64,000 nucleotides of DNA. It comes from IDS-8 sp035304345. GTDB lineage: Bacteria; Pseudomonadota; Gammaproteobacteria; Steroidobacterales; Woeseiaceae. The notes below the pieces were generated by a model that searched no databases, had not been told where the DNA came from, and worked only from the letters and a program-made list of their open reading frames with translations. The DNA lies in contig DATGQE010000022.1 of assembly GCA_035304345.1 (NCBI GenBank), positions 139,270-203,269 on the forward strand, written 5' to 3'. Each line of letters begins with the position of its first letter. The stretch's first letter is position 1. Both the position numbers and the translations under genes were made by a program. Positions 1 to 8,383 of the stretch are shown here, piece after piece.

Positions 1-581
1 CGGCGCCTTTCGTCCTCCGCCGAGATGGCGCGGGGACGCCGGAAGCGGTCCACACCGTAGTTCATCAATGCGTGACACGAGTCGAGCAGTGACTCCGTCG
101 CGTCCAGCCCGTAGCGCTCCTCGCATTCCGCGATGTAATTGCGCGCGAACAGCAGGTAGTTGACGATCGCGCTTGCGTCGGTCCAGGTCCTGAACAGGTA
201 GTTGTTCTTGAAGAAGGAGTTGTGCCCGAAGCACGCGTGAGCGATCACCAGCGCCTGCATTGCCAGCGTGTTTTCCTCCATGAGGTAGGCGATGCACGGG
301 TTGGAGTTGATGACGAGCTCGTAGGCGAGCCCCATGTGTCCGCGCCGGTACTGCTGCTCCGTCGCCAGGAACTGCTTGCCGAGCGACCAGTGGTGGTACC
401 CGAGCGGCATCCCGATGGACGAGTAGCGGTCCATCATCTGCTCGGCGGTGATGATCTCGATCTGGTTCGGGTAGGTGTCCAGGCCGAAGGTTTTCGCAAC
501 CCGTGCGATCTCCTGCTCGAAGCGCTCGAGCAGCTCGAACGTCCATTCCGAGCCTTCCGCGATCGGTTTGCGCTCCGTCAT
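1..581 (-). CDS. SpoVR family protein (YcgB-like), C-terminus beyond the window
   Basis: Cytoplasmic protein of the SpoVR/YcgB family, which is co-expressed with PrkA and YeaH in starvation and stationary phase; its biochemical activity is unknown. About 193 N-terminal codons are present. They show family-typical stretches such as DTYPNQIEIITAEQMMD, SIGMPLGYHHWSLGKQF, NPCIAYLMEEN and HACFGHNSFFKNNY, with His and Glu residues in the pattern of this family. The ATG at 581-579 overlaps the stop of the upstream yeaH-like gene as ATGA, so the two are translationally coupled and this is the last gene seen of a prkA-yeaH-spoVR operon. The reading frame runs off the left edge intact, so it is cut by the window and not visibly broken. 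Identification is firm; function is inferred only from the conserved operon. Confidence 0.95.
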   Translation of the reverse strand, partial: MTERKPIAEGSEWTFELLERFEQEIARVAKTFGLDTYPNQIEIITAEQMMDRYSSIGMPLGYHHWSLGKQFLATEQQYRRGHMGLAYELVINSNPCIAYLMEENTLAMQALVIAHACFGHNSFFKNNYLFRTWTDASAIVNYLLFARNYIAECEERYGLDATESLLDSCHALMNYGVDRFRRPRAISAEDERR

Positions 582-1846
582 GGGTTCTTCTTCTTGAAGA
601 GCTCGTGGAACACGGGATAGATGTCGGCCGCGCTCGTCACCCGCTTCATGGCGAAGCAGTCCGGGTACTGATCGAGCACTTCCTCGTAGGCGCGCCAGAG
701 GGCCTGTTCCGTGTGCTCCGAGATCTCCACGTAGGCAAAGTACTGCACGAGCGGGAGGATGCTGTTGACCAGGAGGTCCCGGGCGATGGGGGAATCGTCC
801 TGCCAGTTCTCCCCATCGGACGCCTGCGCCGCGTAGATGTTCCAGTCAGACGTCGGGTACCGGTCGTGAATGATGTCCCGCATGAGCTTCAGCACGCTGG
901 ACACCACGGTTCCGCCGGTCTCCCTCGAATAGAAGAACTCCTCCTCGTCGACCTCGCTCGCGACGGTGTGGTGCCGCAGGAAGACGATGTCGATCTTCTT
1001 GTAGGTCTGCTTCAGGAACAGGTGCAGCAATATGAAGAAGCGCTTCGCCAGGTCCTTGATCTCCTGCGTCATGGAGCCGGAGACGTCCATGAGGCAGAAC
1101 ATGACGGCATTGCTCGTCGGCAGCGGCTGCTGCACGAGGTTGTTGTAGCGCAGGTCGAAGTCGTCGAGGAACGGTATGTGGTTGAGTCGCCGCTCCAGCC
1201 GGTCGAGCTCGTTCCTGATCTCGCGCGCGCGATCGAGCGCTGCGGGTGGCTCGCCGAGCGCTTCGAGCTCCTCGCGCAGCGCCTTCATCTGCCGCTTGAT
1301 CGCCCCGGAGAGGGCGATGCGCCGGGCGTGTGCGCTCTTCAGCGACTGGAGCACGTTCAGGCGTGCCGGGATGCCGACCTTCGTGTAGCCACCCTTCTGG
1401 TAGCGGAACGTCTCGGTTTCCTTGAGCTGCTTCTTCACGAGGTGGGGCAGCTCGAGATCCTCGAATATGAAATCGAGGAACTCCTGGCGCGTCAGCTCGA
1501 AGACGAAGTCGTCCATTCCTTCGCCCGTGTTGCTGGCCCGGCCCCGGCCGCCCGCGCCGCCGCCCGCCGGCGGCCGCTTGATGCGATCGCCGGTCACGAA
1601 CTCCTTGTTACCGGGCAGCACGCGCCGCTGGTGCCCGCCCGCGCCGTGGCGAAACATCGGCTCCGAAATGTCCTTGCGCGGGATGCTGATCTCGTCGCCG
1701 CGATCGGTGTCGGTGATGCTCCGTCGGTTCACCGCGTCGGCGACCGCTTCCTTGATGTGACGGCGGAAGCGGCGCACGAAACGTTGCCGGTTGACGGCGC
1801 TCTTGTTGCGGCTCTCCTGGCGGCGATCGATGATGAGGAAGGCCAT
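578..1846 (-). CDS. yeaH: YeaH/YhbH family protein (DUF444, von Willebrand A-like)
   Basis: A 422-aa protein of the DUF444 family, the usual partner of the PrkA kinase in stress and sporulation-type operons. I chose the ATG at 1846 because the product then opens MAFLIIDRRQESRN as in the family; the frame stays open upstream but without family sequence. A Gly/Arg-rich low-complexity stretch near residues 85-105 (RPPAGGGAGGRGR) is typical. The second half has a von Willebrand A-like fold with the metal-site motif DVSGSMT and later ETGGTVVSSVL. It lies 17 nt after the prkA-like gene and overlaps SpoVR by 4 nt. The family role is poorly known; binding to PrkA or a metal-dependent scaffold function is inference. 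Confidence 0.95.
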   Translation of the reverse strand: MAFLIIDRRQESRNKSAVNRQRFVRRFRRHIKEAVADAVNRRSITDTDRGDEISIPRKDISEPMFRHGAGGHQRRVLPGNKEFVTGDRIKRPPAGGGAGGRGRASNTGEGMDDFVFELTRQEFLDFIFEDLELPHLVKKQLKETETFRYQKGGYTKVGIPARLNVLQSLKSAHARRIALSGAIKRQMKALREELEALGEPPAALDRAREIRNELDRLERRLNHIPFLDDFDLRYNNLVQQPLPTSNAVMFCLMDVSGSMTQEIKDLAKRFFILLHLFLKQTYKKIDIVFLRHHTVASEVDEEEFFYSRETGGTVVSSVLKLMRDIIHDRYPTSDWNIYAAQASDGENWQDDSPIARDLLVNSILPLVQYFAYVEISEHTEQALWRAYEEVLDQYPDCFAMKRVTSAADIYPVFHELFKKKNP

Positions 1847-1863
1847 CCTGGTGTGTCCTGGCC

Positions 1864-3786
1864 CTACCGCGACTTGCGCACCCTCAGGTACCACTCCGAC
1901 AAGAGCTTCACCTGCTTCTCCGTATATCCGTGCTCCGTCATGCGGCGTACGAAGTCGCGGTGCTTCTTCTGGTCCTCTGAGGAGGCCTTGGGGTTGAACG
2001 AGATCACCGGAAGCAGGTCTTCCGTGTTCGCGAACATGTTCTTCTCGATCACGAGCTTGAGCTTCTCGTAACTCGTCCACGCGGGGTTCTTGCCGTGGTT
2101 GGCGGCACGCGCCCGCAGCACGAAGTTCACGACCTCGTGGCGGAAGTCCTTGGGGTTGGAGATCCCGGCCGGCTTCTCGATCTTTTCGAGCTCGTCGTTG
2201 AGCGCGGCATGGTCCAGGTTCTCTCCCGTCTCCGGGTTGCGGTAATCCTGGTCCTGGATCCAGAGGTCTGCGTACGTGATGTAGCGGTCGAACACGTTCT
2301 GCCCGTACTCGGAGTAGGACTCGAGGTAGGCCGTCTGGATCTCCTTGCCGATGAACTCGATGTAGCGCGGTGTCAGGTACTCCTTGATGAAGTTGAGGTA
2401 ACGGTCCCGTGTTTCCGGCGGGAACTGCTCGTGCTCGATCTGTTTCTCGAGCACGTACAGGAGGTGGACCGGGTTCGCCGCGATCTCTGTCGTATCGAAG
2501 TTGAACACCTTCGACAGGATCTTGAAGGCGAAGCGCGTCGACAGGCCTTCCATGCCCTCGTCGACACCCGCGGCGTCCCGGTACTCCTGGATCGACTTCG
2601 CCTTCGGGTCCGTGTCCTTGAGGCTCTCACCGTCGTACACCCGCATCTTGGAGTAGATGCTGGAGTTCTCCGGCTCCACGAGCCGAGTGAGAACCGAAAA
2701 CTGGGCCAGCATTCGCAGCGTGTCCGGCGCGCACGGCGCGTTCGCGAGCGAGCTGTTGCGCAGCAGCTTCTCGTAGATCTTGACCTCTTCAGTGACCTGC
2801 AGGCAGTAGGGCACCTTCACGATGTACACGCGGTCGATGAACGCCTCGTTGTTCCGGTTGTTCTTGAACGCCTGCCACTCCGCCTCGTTCGAGTGCGCCA
2901 GTATGATGCCCTCGAACGGAATGGAGCCGATCGCCTCGGTGCCGTTGTAATTAGCCTCCTGCGACGCCGTCAGCAGAGGGTGCAGAACCTTGATGGGCGC
3001 CTTGAACATCTCGACGAACTCGAGAATGCCCTGGTTCGCGCGACACAGGCCGCCGGAGAAGCTGTAGGCGTCAGGGTCGTTCTGCGGGTACTCCTCGAGC
3101 TTGCGGATGTCGACCTTGCCGACCAGCGAAGAGATGTCCTGGTTGTTCTCGTCGCCCGGCTCCGTCTTCGAAATGGCGACCTGGTTGAGAATCGACGGGT
3201 GCTGCTTCACGACCCGGAACTTCGTGATGTCGCCGCCGTACTCCTTCAACCGTTTCGCGGCCCACGGCGACATGATCGTGTGCACGTAACGCTCCGGGAT
3301 CCCGTATTCCTCCTGGAGGATTCGCGCGTCCTCGCGCGGGTTGAAGAGCCCGAGAGGGGATTCGTGCACCGGCGAGCCCTTCAGCGAATAGAAGGGCACC
3401 TTCTCCATGAGCTGCTTGAGCTTCTCGGCCAGTGAAGACTTGCCGCCGCCGACCGGCCCGAGCAGGTAGAGGATCTGCTTCTTCTCCTCCAGTCCCTGCG
3501 CGGCGTGCTTGAAGAAGGAGACGATCTGCTCGATGCACTCCTCCATTCCGTAGAAGTCATCGAACTCGCGATATCGCTTGATGACCTTGTTCGAGAAAAT
3601 CCGGCTGAGGCGGGGGTCTTTGGAAGTGTCGATCAGCTCCGGCTCGCCGATCGCTATCAGCAACCGTTCGGCAGCGGTTGCGTAGGCAGTCTTGTCTGTT
3701 TTGCAGATCTCTAGATATTCTTGAAGGCTGTATTCTTCTTGTTCTGTATCTTCGTAACGCGATTGGTAGTTCGCGAAGATACTCAT
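1864..3786 (-). CDS. yeaG: PrkA family serine protein kinase / AAA+ protein (YeaG-like)
   Basis: A 640-aa cytoplasmic protein, the full usual length of PrkA/YeaG. The N-terminal AAA+ domain carries a Walker A motif at residues 110-118 (GPVGGGKSS) and the family sequence LYLLGPVGGGKSSLAEKLK. The C-terminal third is the PrkA-specific kinase-like region. E. coli YeaG is induced by nitrogen starvation and stationary phase and affects RpoS-dependent survival; B. subtilis PrkA acts in sporulation. The start is supported by a GGGAGA ribosome-binding site just before the ATG. It is the first gene of prkA-yeaH-spoVR. The AT-richer upstream 150 bp presumably holds the promoter, but I found no convincing sigma-54 or sigma-70 match there. 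Confidence 0.97.
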   Translation of the reverse strand: MSIFANYQSRYEDTEQEEYSLQEYLEICKTDKTAYATAAERLLIAIGEPELIDTSKDPRLSRIFSNKVIKRYREFDDFYGMEECIEQIVSFFKHAAQGLEEKKQILYLLGPVGGGKSSLAEKLKQLMEKVPFYSLKGSPVHESPLGLFNPREDARILQEEYGIPERYVHTIMSPWAAKRLKEYGGDITKFRVVKQHPSILNQVAISKTEPGDENNQDISSLVGKVDIRKLEEYPQNDPDAYSFSGGLCRANQGILEFVEMFKAPIKVLHPLLTASQEANYNGTEAIGSIPFEGIILAHSNEAEWQAFKNNRNNEAFIDRVYIVKVPYCLQVTEEVKIYEKLLRNSSLANAPCAPDTLRMLAQFSVLTRLVEPENSSIYSKMRVYDGESLKDTDPKAKSIQEYRDAAGVDEGMEGLSTRFAFKILSKVFNFDTTEIAANPVHLLYVLEKQIEHEQFPPETRDRYLNFIKEYLTPRYIEFIGKEIQTAYLESYSEYGQNVFDRYITYADLWIQDQDYRNPETGENLDHAALNDELEKIEKPAGISNPKDFRHEVVNFVLRARAANHGKNPAWTSYEKLKLVIEKNMFANTEDLLPVISFNPKASSEDQKKHRDFVRRMTEHGYTEKQVKLLSEWYLRVRKSR

Positions 3787-4931
3787 TGCGAATTCTCCCG
3801 GCTTGCGCCTCTTGCTCGTTATGAAGTTCGTCGAAGCATCGAGTTAGGCTCGCTGTTCGTTCCTTTGCGGTCAATACGAAAACGATCCAATACTCCAGCG
3901 ATGATAGCAACTTTAGAGAGCAAATCGTGACCGATGTTCCATTTACAAAAAATTACCGGCGACGTTAGAATCGTGAACTGGATCGCGTTTCAGGAGAGCG
4001 ACCCAGGGGTGGTGCGCCCCGCAACCCGAGTCCTGCCACATCGCTTCTCGCGTCCCGGCGGCCGTTGCGTCGTCAAGGGGCGACTTGCGCTTCCGGCGCC
4101 CATCGCCGATCCGCCCTTCGAGGGGCGCCTCTCCGGCCCACATTCGTCCCGAAGCAAGCATTTCGGTCCCCATCCGGCCCGCTGATCGGCCGCACACGGG
4201 CGCCGGCGGTCCAATCCGGCCCATCCCGGAGACGATGGGCGCCGATTCGGCCCCTTCCCCGGCCGTGAGGGCGTCCGCGAGCGCGCATCGGCACGGATCG
4301 GCGGCCCGCCGCGCGCCGGGGCGCACCGACGGAGCTCGCTCCGGCTCGCGAAAGGCCCGCCCGAGCGCCGGCACCGGGATGCCGGCTCGCGGGCGCGCGG
4401 TGCTCCTTCGCCCGCCCGGCGGGCGATCGCAGGGGCCGCCGCGGTCCGCCGCGAAAGAAAGGGTGAGATCTCTCACGGTCGCCTGCAGCGGGTCGCCCCG
4501 CACCGAGCCGGCGCCGCACGCGCGCGCTCCGTGGCTCGGCGGGACGCTCGCGAGCGCGCAGTCCTCGCCCGATCGCCGGTCGATACCTCCACCCGTCACG
4601 TTCCCGCTTTTGCGTCGCGCCGCCGCGCATCGTCGATGACCGTAATGCAGGGCGGTGCTCCTCGCGCAGACCGTGACCGCGCGCGGAACCACGTGCACCC
4701 GCGCAAGATGCGCGTTGGGTGAATGCCTTCGCCGGGCGCACCGGAACACCGAGCGCTCGTGACGTCGAGAGGGCAAAGCTCGAGGGTCGTGCGCAGTGCA
4801 AGCTTGCTGCCATGCGTCCCTGTAAGGTAGAAGGGAGCGCGCGATGTCAGGCATGCTCGAATCGTGCAACGTGTGAACAAGGCTGTTAATGGCAGGTCGC
4901 AGCGGCGCTACCGGATGCCGATGGATGGCAC
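3787..4931. other. Gene-free interval with degenerate short repeats
   Basis: About 1.1 kb without a supportable gene. The first 170 bp next to prkA are AT-richer and probably promoter DNA. From about 4100 to 4260 the sequence repeats a loose motif close to ATCCGGCCC (near 4117, 4131, 4163-4180, 4212 and 4241). A 14-nt inverted repeat GTGAGA-TC-TCTCAC lies at 4463-4476 and could be an operator. Open frames here are long only because of G+C content and translate into Arg/Ala/Pro-rich protein without recognisable domains. Confidence 0.5.
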
Positions 4932-5540
4932 ATGATCTGGTTCGCTTTCGCGTTGATGATGCTGTCGGCCATGCTGTTCGTGGCCTGGCCGCTGCGGGTG
5001 GCATCGCACGGTCGCGGACTGATCGTGGCGGTCGCGACGGTGCTGATCGTATCGAGCGCCGTCTACCTGAACACCGGCACGCCGTTCGCCCCCGAGGCGG
5101 CGGGAACGAGCGATTCGATGGTGCGCCTCTTGAAGCAGCGTGCCGCAGAACATCCGGGCGATGCCGAGGCCTGGAAGATGCTGGGGCGATCCCTGCTCGC
5201 GGCCGAAGATTATGCGGGCGCCATCCCGGCCCTGGAACGAGCGGTCGAGCTCGAATCGGCGAAAGACGCGGAGACGCTGGTCGACCTCGGCGAAGCCGTG
5301 TTGAATGCCGATGAGCGGACGATCACGGGGCGAGCCGGAGAGTTGTTCGAGAAGGCACTGGCGCTCGACCCGTGGAATCCCCGTGCGCTGTTCTTCGGCG
5401 GCGTTGCCGCGATCGCGCGCGGCGAGCGGTCACTCGCGGCGGACCGCTGGGAGTCGCTGCTGGATCGCTCGCCGCCGCCGGAGCTCGAGCCCGTGATCAG
5501 GCAACGCGTTTCGGAATGGCGCGGCGCGCCGGGCGAGTGA
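4932..5540 (+). CDS. CcmI/NrfG-like membrane-anchored TPR protein
   Basis: A 202-aa protein with two N-terminal membrane segments (residues 2-20, MIWFAFALMMLSAMLFVAWP, and 32-47) followed by TPR repeats (EAWKMLGRSLLAAEDYAGAI, then DLGEAVLNADE and ALFFGGVAAIARG). This architecture matches the C-terminal periplasmic part of CcmI, which presents apocytochrome c to the haem ligation complex. It lies 0.85 kb upstream of three exported redox proteins, two of them with CXXCH motifs, which fits a helper role in cytochrome maturation. No other ccm genes are in view, so it is either an isolated paralogue or a generic TPR anchor protein. Family assignment is reasonable; the cytochrome role is inferred. 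Confidence 0.7.
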   Translation: MIWFAFALMMLSAMLFVAWPLRVASHGRGLIVAVATVLIVSSAVYLNTGTPFAPEAAGTSDSMVRLLKQRAAEHPGDAEAWKMLGRSLLAAEDYAGAIPALERAVELESAKDAETLVDLGEAVLNADERTITGRAGELFEKALALDPWNPRALFFGGVAAIARGERSLAADRWESLLDRSPPPELEPVIRQRVSEWRGAPGE

Positions 5541-5574
5541 AGCGGGCGGTCCGGCGCGGAACCTCTACAACCTG

Positions 5575-6273
5575 ATGAGAAGGAACACTACAGTGCAAAC
5601 GACCGCAGCATGGCGCATCCCGGCCTCGCGCAGGGCCTGGCTGATCTCACTGGTGCTTGCAGGACCTGGCGCCTTCGCGGCGGAACCGGACTGCTGGTAC
5701 GGGGAAGGCAAGTACACGGTCGGGACGATTCTCTGCCAGGCAGGGATGACGATGCAGTGCCGGCGCGACGATGAAGGACGGCCGGTATGGGCATCGCTCG
5801 AGCAGCAGTGTGCGGTGCCGGCGCAGGAGAACGCATTGTCCGGGACCGAGACGACGGCTCCGGCAGGCCGGCCGGAAAGTCCGGAAAGTCGCGTCGCCGA
5901 CCGCGCGCCGGCCGGGCCGGCCGCGACGAGCATCGGCCCCGGCCAAGCCGGGGGAGCCGCGATCGAGATTCTCTGGGCGGACTACGGTCGTGACGGCCAC
6001 AAGTGCGACGCCGCTCCGGCCGTCACCGAACGCTGCGACGGACAAGCGGAGTGCGAGCTCGTGGTCAGTGGCGATGCGCTGTGCGGCGATCCGTATCCGA
6101 AGCGAACGAAGCTCCTCAGCATCTATTTCGCCTGTACCGACGCGACCGGGTCGTACCTGCAGCCGCCCGTCTATGCCGAAGACGACAGCCACGTCGCGCT
6201 GCACTGCACCAACTTCAGCAAGCGGCAGCCCATGTCCGAAAATTTTTCTCCAGGAGGCCCATCGAAGAAATGA
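5575..6273 (+). CDS. Exported Cys-rich protein with SUEL-type lectin-like C-terminal domain
   Basis: A 232-aa protein with a signal peptide (hydrophobic WLISLVLAGPGAFA, cleavage after AFAA). Residues about 36-75 hold a small four-cysteine module opening DCWYGEGKYTVGTILC. After a Gly/Pro/Ala linker, residues about 145-205 read ILWADYGRDGHKC, then RCDGQAECELVV, then CGDPYPKRTKLLSIYFAC. This is the cysteine and YGR / CDG / GDPxxxxxKxLxxxYxC pattern of the galactose/rhamnose-binding SUEL lectin family. Such a domain would bind sugars in the periplasm or at the surface. A GTG at 5593 sits 9 nt after AAGGA and may be the true start rather than the ATG at 5575, which has no clear ribosome-binding site. 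The lectin call rests on motif reading only. Confidence 0.65.
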   Translation: MRRNTTVQTTAAWRIPASRRAWLISLVLAGPGAFAAEPDCWYGEGKYTVGTILCQAGMTMQCRRDDEGRPVWASLEQQCAVPAQENALSGTETTAPAGRPESPESRVADRAPAGPAATSIGPGQAGGAAIEILWADYGRDGHKCDAAPAVTERCDGQAECELVVSGDALCGDPYPKRTKLLSIYFACTDATGSYLQPPVYAEDDSHVALHCTNFSKRQPMSENFSPGGPSKK

Positions 6274-6297
6274 CTATGCAAAGCGCATGTTGACTGC

Positions 6298-6327
6298 TTG
6301 ACCGCCTGTCGACCCCTTGGGTATAAG
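6298..6327 (+). promoter_or_regulatory. Predicted sigma-70 promoter of the cytochrome operon
   Basis: A -35 box TTGACC at 6298-6303 and a -10 box TATAAG at 6322-6327 are separated by 18 bp. Transcription would start near 6334, giving a leader of about 60 nt before the cytochrome c ATG. That ATG has a strong AGGGGGAG ribosome-binding site. Confidence 0.55.
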
Positions 6328-6393
6328 CGTTGGCGGTCTCATCACTGTTGAATCGCCGGACGCACCCGGTCGACATCAATCAGAGGGGGAGAG

Positions 6394-6771
6394 ATGAAAC
6401 CAGTAACAGCTTCGCTTGCGGCGTTGGTCTGTGCGGGATCGGTAGGCGTCGGTGCATTCATGTTGTCGACCCAGGCCGCCGCACAGGAGAATTTTGACGG
6501 AGCCTGGCGCTATCGCGTCTCTTGCGCCGGTTGCCACGACGACGACGGATCCGGTGTCTATGCATTCGGTCCGGCGCTGAAAGGCAACCAGTTCGTGGTG
6601 AACGCTCCTGCCGCCGTCATCATCCAGGTGATCCAGCAGGGGCGGAACTACGGGGAGAGGAACCACCTCGCCTACGTAGGCATGCCTGCCTTCCACTACA
6701 TCCGTGGCGGGGAAGCGGAAGCCCTCGTCGCATACCTGAAAGGCGAACTGCAGAGCGGAGGGGCGCAATAA
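6394..6771 (+). CDS. Small monoheme c-type cytochrome, exported
   Basis: A 125-aa class I cytochrome c. A signal peptide ends after TQAAAQ (residues 25-31). The haem attachment site CAGCH is at residues 44-48, and a likely axial Met is Met98 in VGMPAF. Only one CXXCH is present, so it carries one haem and works as a periplasmic electron shuttle. Its TAA stop overlaps the next ATG by one base (TAATG), so it is translationally coupled to the cytochrome-barrel gene. The likely role is to pass electrons between that outer-membrane protein and inner-membrane partners. The partner assignment is inference; the cytochrome identity is secure. Confidence 0.92.
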   Translation: MKPVTASLAALVCAGSVGVGAFMLSTQAAAQENFDGAWRYRVSCAGCHDDDGSGVYAFGPALKGNQFVVNAPAAVIIQVIQQGRNYGERNHLAYVGMPAFHYIRGGEAEALVAYLKGELQSGGAQ

Positions 6772-8234
6772 TGAAGCGCAATTTCTTCTCGAAACTCAGC
6801 GGCTGCACCGGCGCGGTATCGGCGGCGGCGGTGCTCGTTTTCGCTCTCGCCGTTCCGGAAGACGCGTTCGCGGTGGCGGGCTTCGCACGCCAGACCGGCA
6901 TGAACTGCAATTCCTGCCACACGCTCCACGGTGCCCCGACGCCGAACTTCACCTTCACTGGCAAGAAGTTCAACGCGATCGGCTATCGCCTGCCGAAGGG
7001 TATCAACTCGGTGATGGGCGACAGCCAGGAGCAGGGGAAGCCGGAGGATCTCGGCGAGTTCTTCAGGTTGCTGCCGACCACGTTCAGCGCCCGCTTCCAG
7101 TACCAGCTCGCGAACACGACGGAGCCGCCGGGGGCCGACGAGTTCGGGCCGGTGGTCACGAACCCCACGTCCCGCCTGGCGTTCTTCCCGTTCACCGGGC
7201 CGATCGGCAAGCACTGGGGCATCTGGACGGAGTTCTACATCGTGCCGTTCACGAGCGAGGACGGCGAGTGGGGGATTGCCGATACGAGCTACGAAGAGTT
7301 CGATATCCGCTACATCATCAACCCCGACAACGAGTCCACGACGTTCGGCTTCTCGCTGAGCAACCAGGACATCTACGGGTTGTTCGGGTTCTCGCCGTTC
7401 CCCGGGCTGCCGAGCGGTATCGGCCGCGGCGGTGTCGGCGGCTACTCGCATCCGAACCGGGCCCAGCTCTACCACTACGGCTGGATCGACGACCGCTGGG
7501 TCTATGCGATTGGGGCCGAGACCGGCGATACCAACTACGATTGGAGCCGGAACAACTGGCTGGGCTTTTTCGGCTACGCGCTGCGTAACCGGAATGACGA
7601 CGAGTTGTGGCTGAACATCGCCTACCGCACCGGGAACGATGCGCTGCCGCTCGTCACGGCCAGCGGTGCCGAACGGTCCTCCAGGTCCTGGCAGTACCGC
7701 GATGCCGTCGGCGGGATCAGCGATACGCGCCGTGCACCGGGCGATCCGTGCCCCGGCCTGGATGGCCGTCGCGCCACGGGAAGCTGCGCCTACCTGGCCG
7801 AAGAGGTCGACAATCACGACTCGCTCGACGTCGAGGTACGCTGGGGCGCGCAGAACGTCGACAAGTTCTTCGGCAAGCGCGGAGCCGGCGACTGGAGCTT
7901 CGAGATGGTCGGGCGCCTGTCCTGGAACGACGAGGATTACTTCGACGGTGCGGGTGCGGAGCGCAGGTCCTGGGGCTTCCAGCCGATGATCGGCTACAAG
8001 CACACGTGGTACTTCAAGCCGCTCATCCAGGGTGACTTCGACTTCGAGTTCCGGGACATGAACGGCCTGACACACGACATCGACACCAGCACCCGCTGGT
8101 CGCTCGCAGTGGTGTTCAAGCCCGTCGAGAACTATCTCATCTACGCCCAGTACGGCAACAACGAGAGCATCGCGCTCAACCGCGGTGTGCTCACGGGCAA
8201 GACGTTCACGATAACGGCCGACGTATCGTTCTAG
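6771..8234 (+). CDS. Fused monoheme cytochrome c / outer-membrane beta-barrel (Cyc2-like)
   Basis: A 487-aa exported protein. A signal peptide ends near residue 34 (AVPEDAFA). The mature N-terminus reads GFARQTGMNCNSCH with the single haem motif CNSCH at residues 46-50, followed by a short linker ending FNAIGYRL. The rest has barrel features: alternating aromatic strands such as FGFSLSNQDIYGLFG and WVYAIGAE, many Tyr/Trp/Asn, and a C-terminal Phe (ITADVSF) as in outer-membrane proteins. The ARQTGM-C-x2-CH ... GY signature, single haem and size of about 480 aa match the Cyc2 family of fused cytochrome-porins, which move electrons across the outer membrane in iron oxidizers. Other members of this broad family are uncharacterised, so the donor (Fe(II), another protein, or none) is unknown. 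ATG chosen for the TAATG coupling to the upstream cytochrome. Confidence 0.75.
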   Translation: MKRNFFSKLSGCTGAVSAAAVLVFALAVPEDAFAVAGFARQTGMNCNSCHTLHGAPTPNFTFTGKKFNAIGYRLPKGINSVMGDSQEQGKPEDLGEFFRLLPTTFSARFQYQLANTTEPPGADEFGPVVTNPTSRLAFFPFTGPIGKHWGIWTEFYIVPFTSEDGEWGIADTSYEEFDIRYIINPDNESTTFGFSLSNQDIYGLFGFSPFPGLPSGIGRGGVGGYSHPNRAQLYHYGWIDDRWVYAIGAETGDTNYDWSRNNWLGFFGYALRNRNDDELWLNIAYRTGNDALPLVTASGAERSSRSWQYRDAVGGISDTRRAPGDPCPGLDGRRATGSCAYLAEEVDNHDSLDVEVRWGAQNVDKFFGKRGAGDWSFEMVGRLSWNDEDYFDGAGAERRSWGFQPMIGYKHTWYFKPLIQGDFDFEFRDMNGLTHDIDTSTRWSLAVVFKPVENYLIYAQYGNNESIALNRGVLTGKTFTITADVSF

Positions 8235-8282
8235 TCGCCTGCTCGCGGGCGGCCGGACGATTCGTCCCGGCATAGCTGTAGA

Positions 8283-8321
8283 AGCGTACCCGCCGTCCGG
8301 TCACCGGGCGGCGGGTACGCT
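8283..8321 (+). terminator. Very stable 18-bp hairpin between cytochrome-barrel and HiPIP genes
   Basis: The arms AGCGTACCCGCCGTCCGG and CCGGGCGGCGGGTACGCT are complementary over 18 bp with one G-T pair and a 3-nt TCA loop. There is no T-run, so it may be a Rho-independent-like stop, an RNA-stabilising 3' end, or an attenuator setting a lower HiPIP level. Confidence 0.6.
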
Positions 8322-8383
8322 GTCCCTGCGGCAGGCAGGACTGGCGAACGCATCAGCAGGCGTTCCGAAGGAGGTTGATCGAC

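Noticed and set aside
3787..3960. Sigma-54 promoter upstream of prkA, as expected from E. coli yeaG
   Set aside because: No GG-N10-GC element with adequate flanks was found on the minus strand.
4073..4813. 246-codon minus-strand frame in the large intergenic region
   Set aside because: Arg/Ala/Gly-rich, no domain, no good ribosome-binding site, competing frames equally long on both strands.
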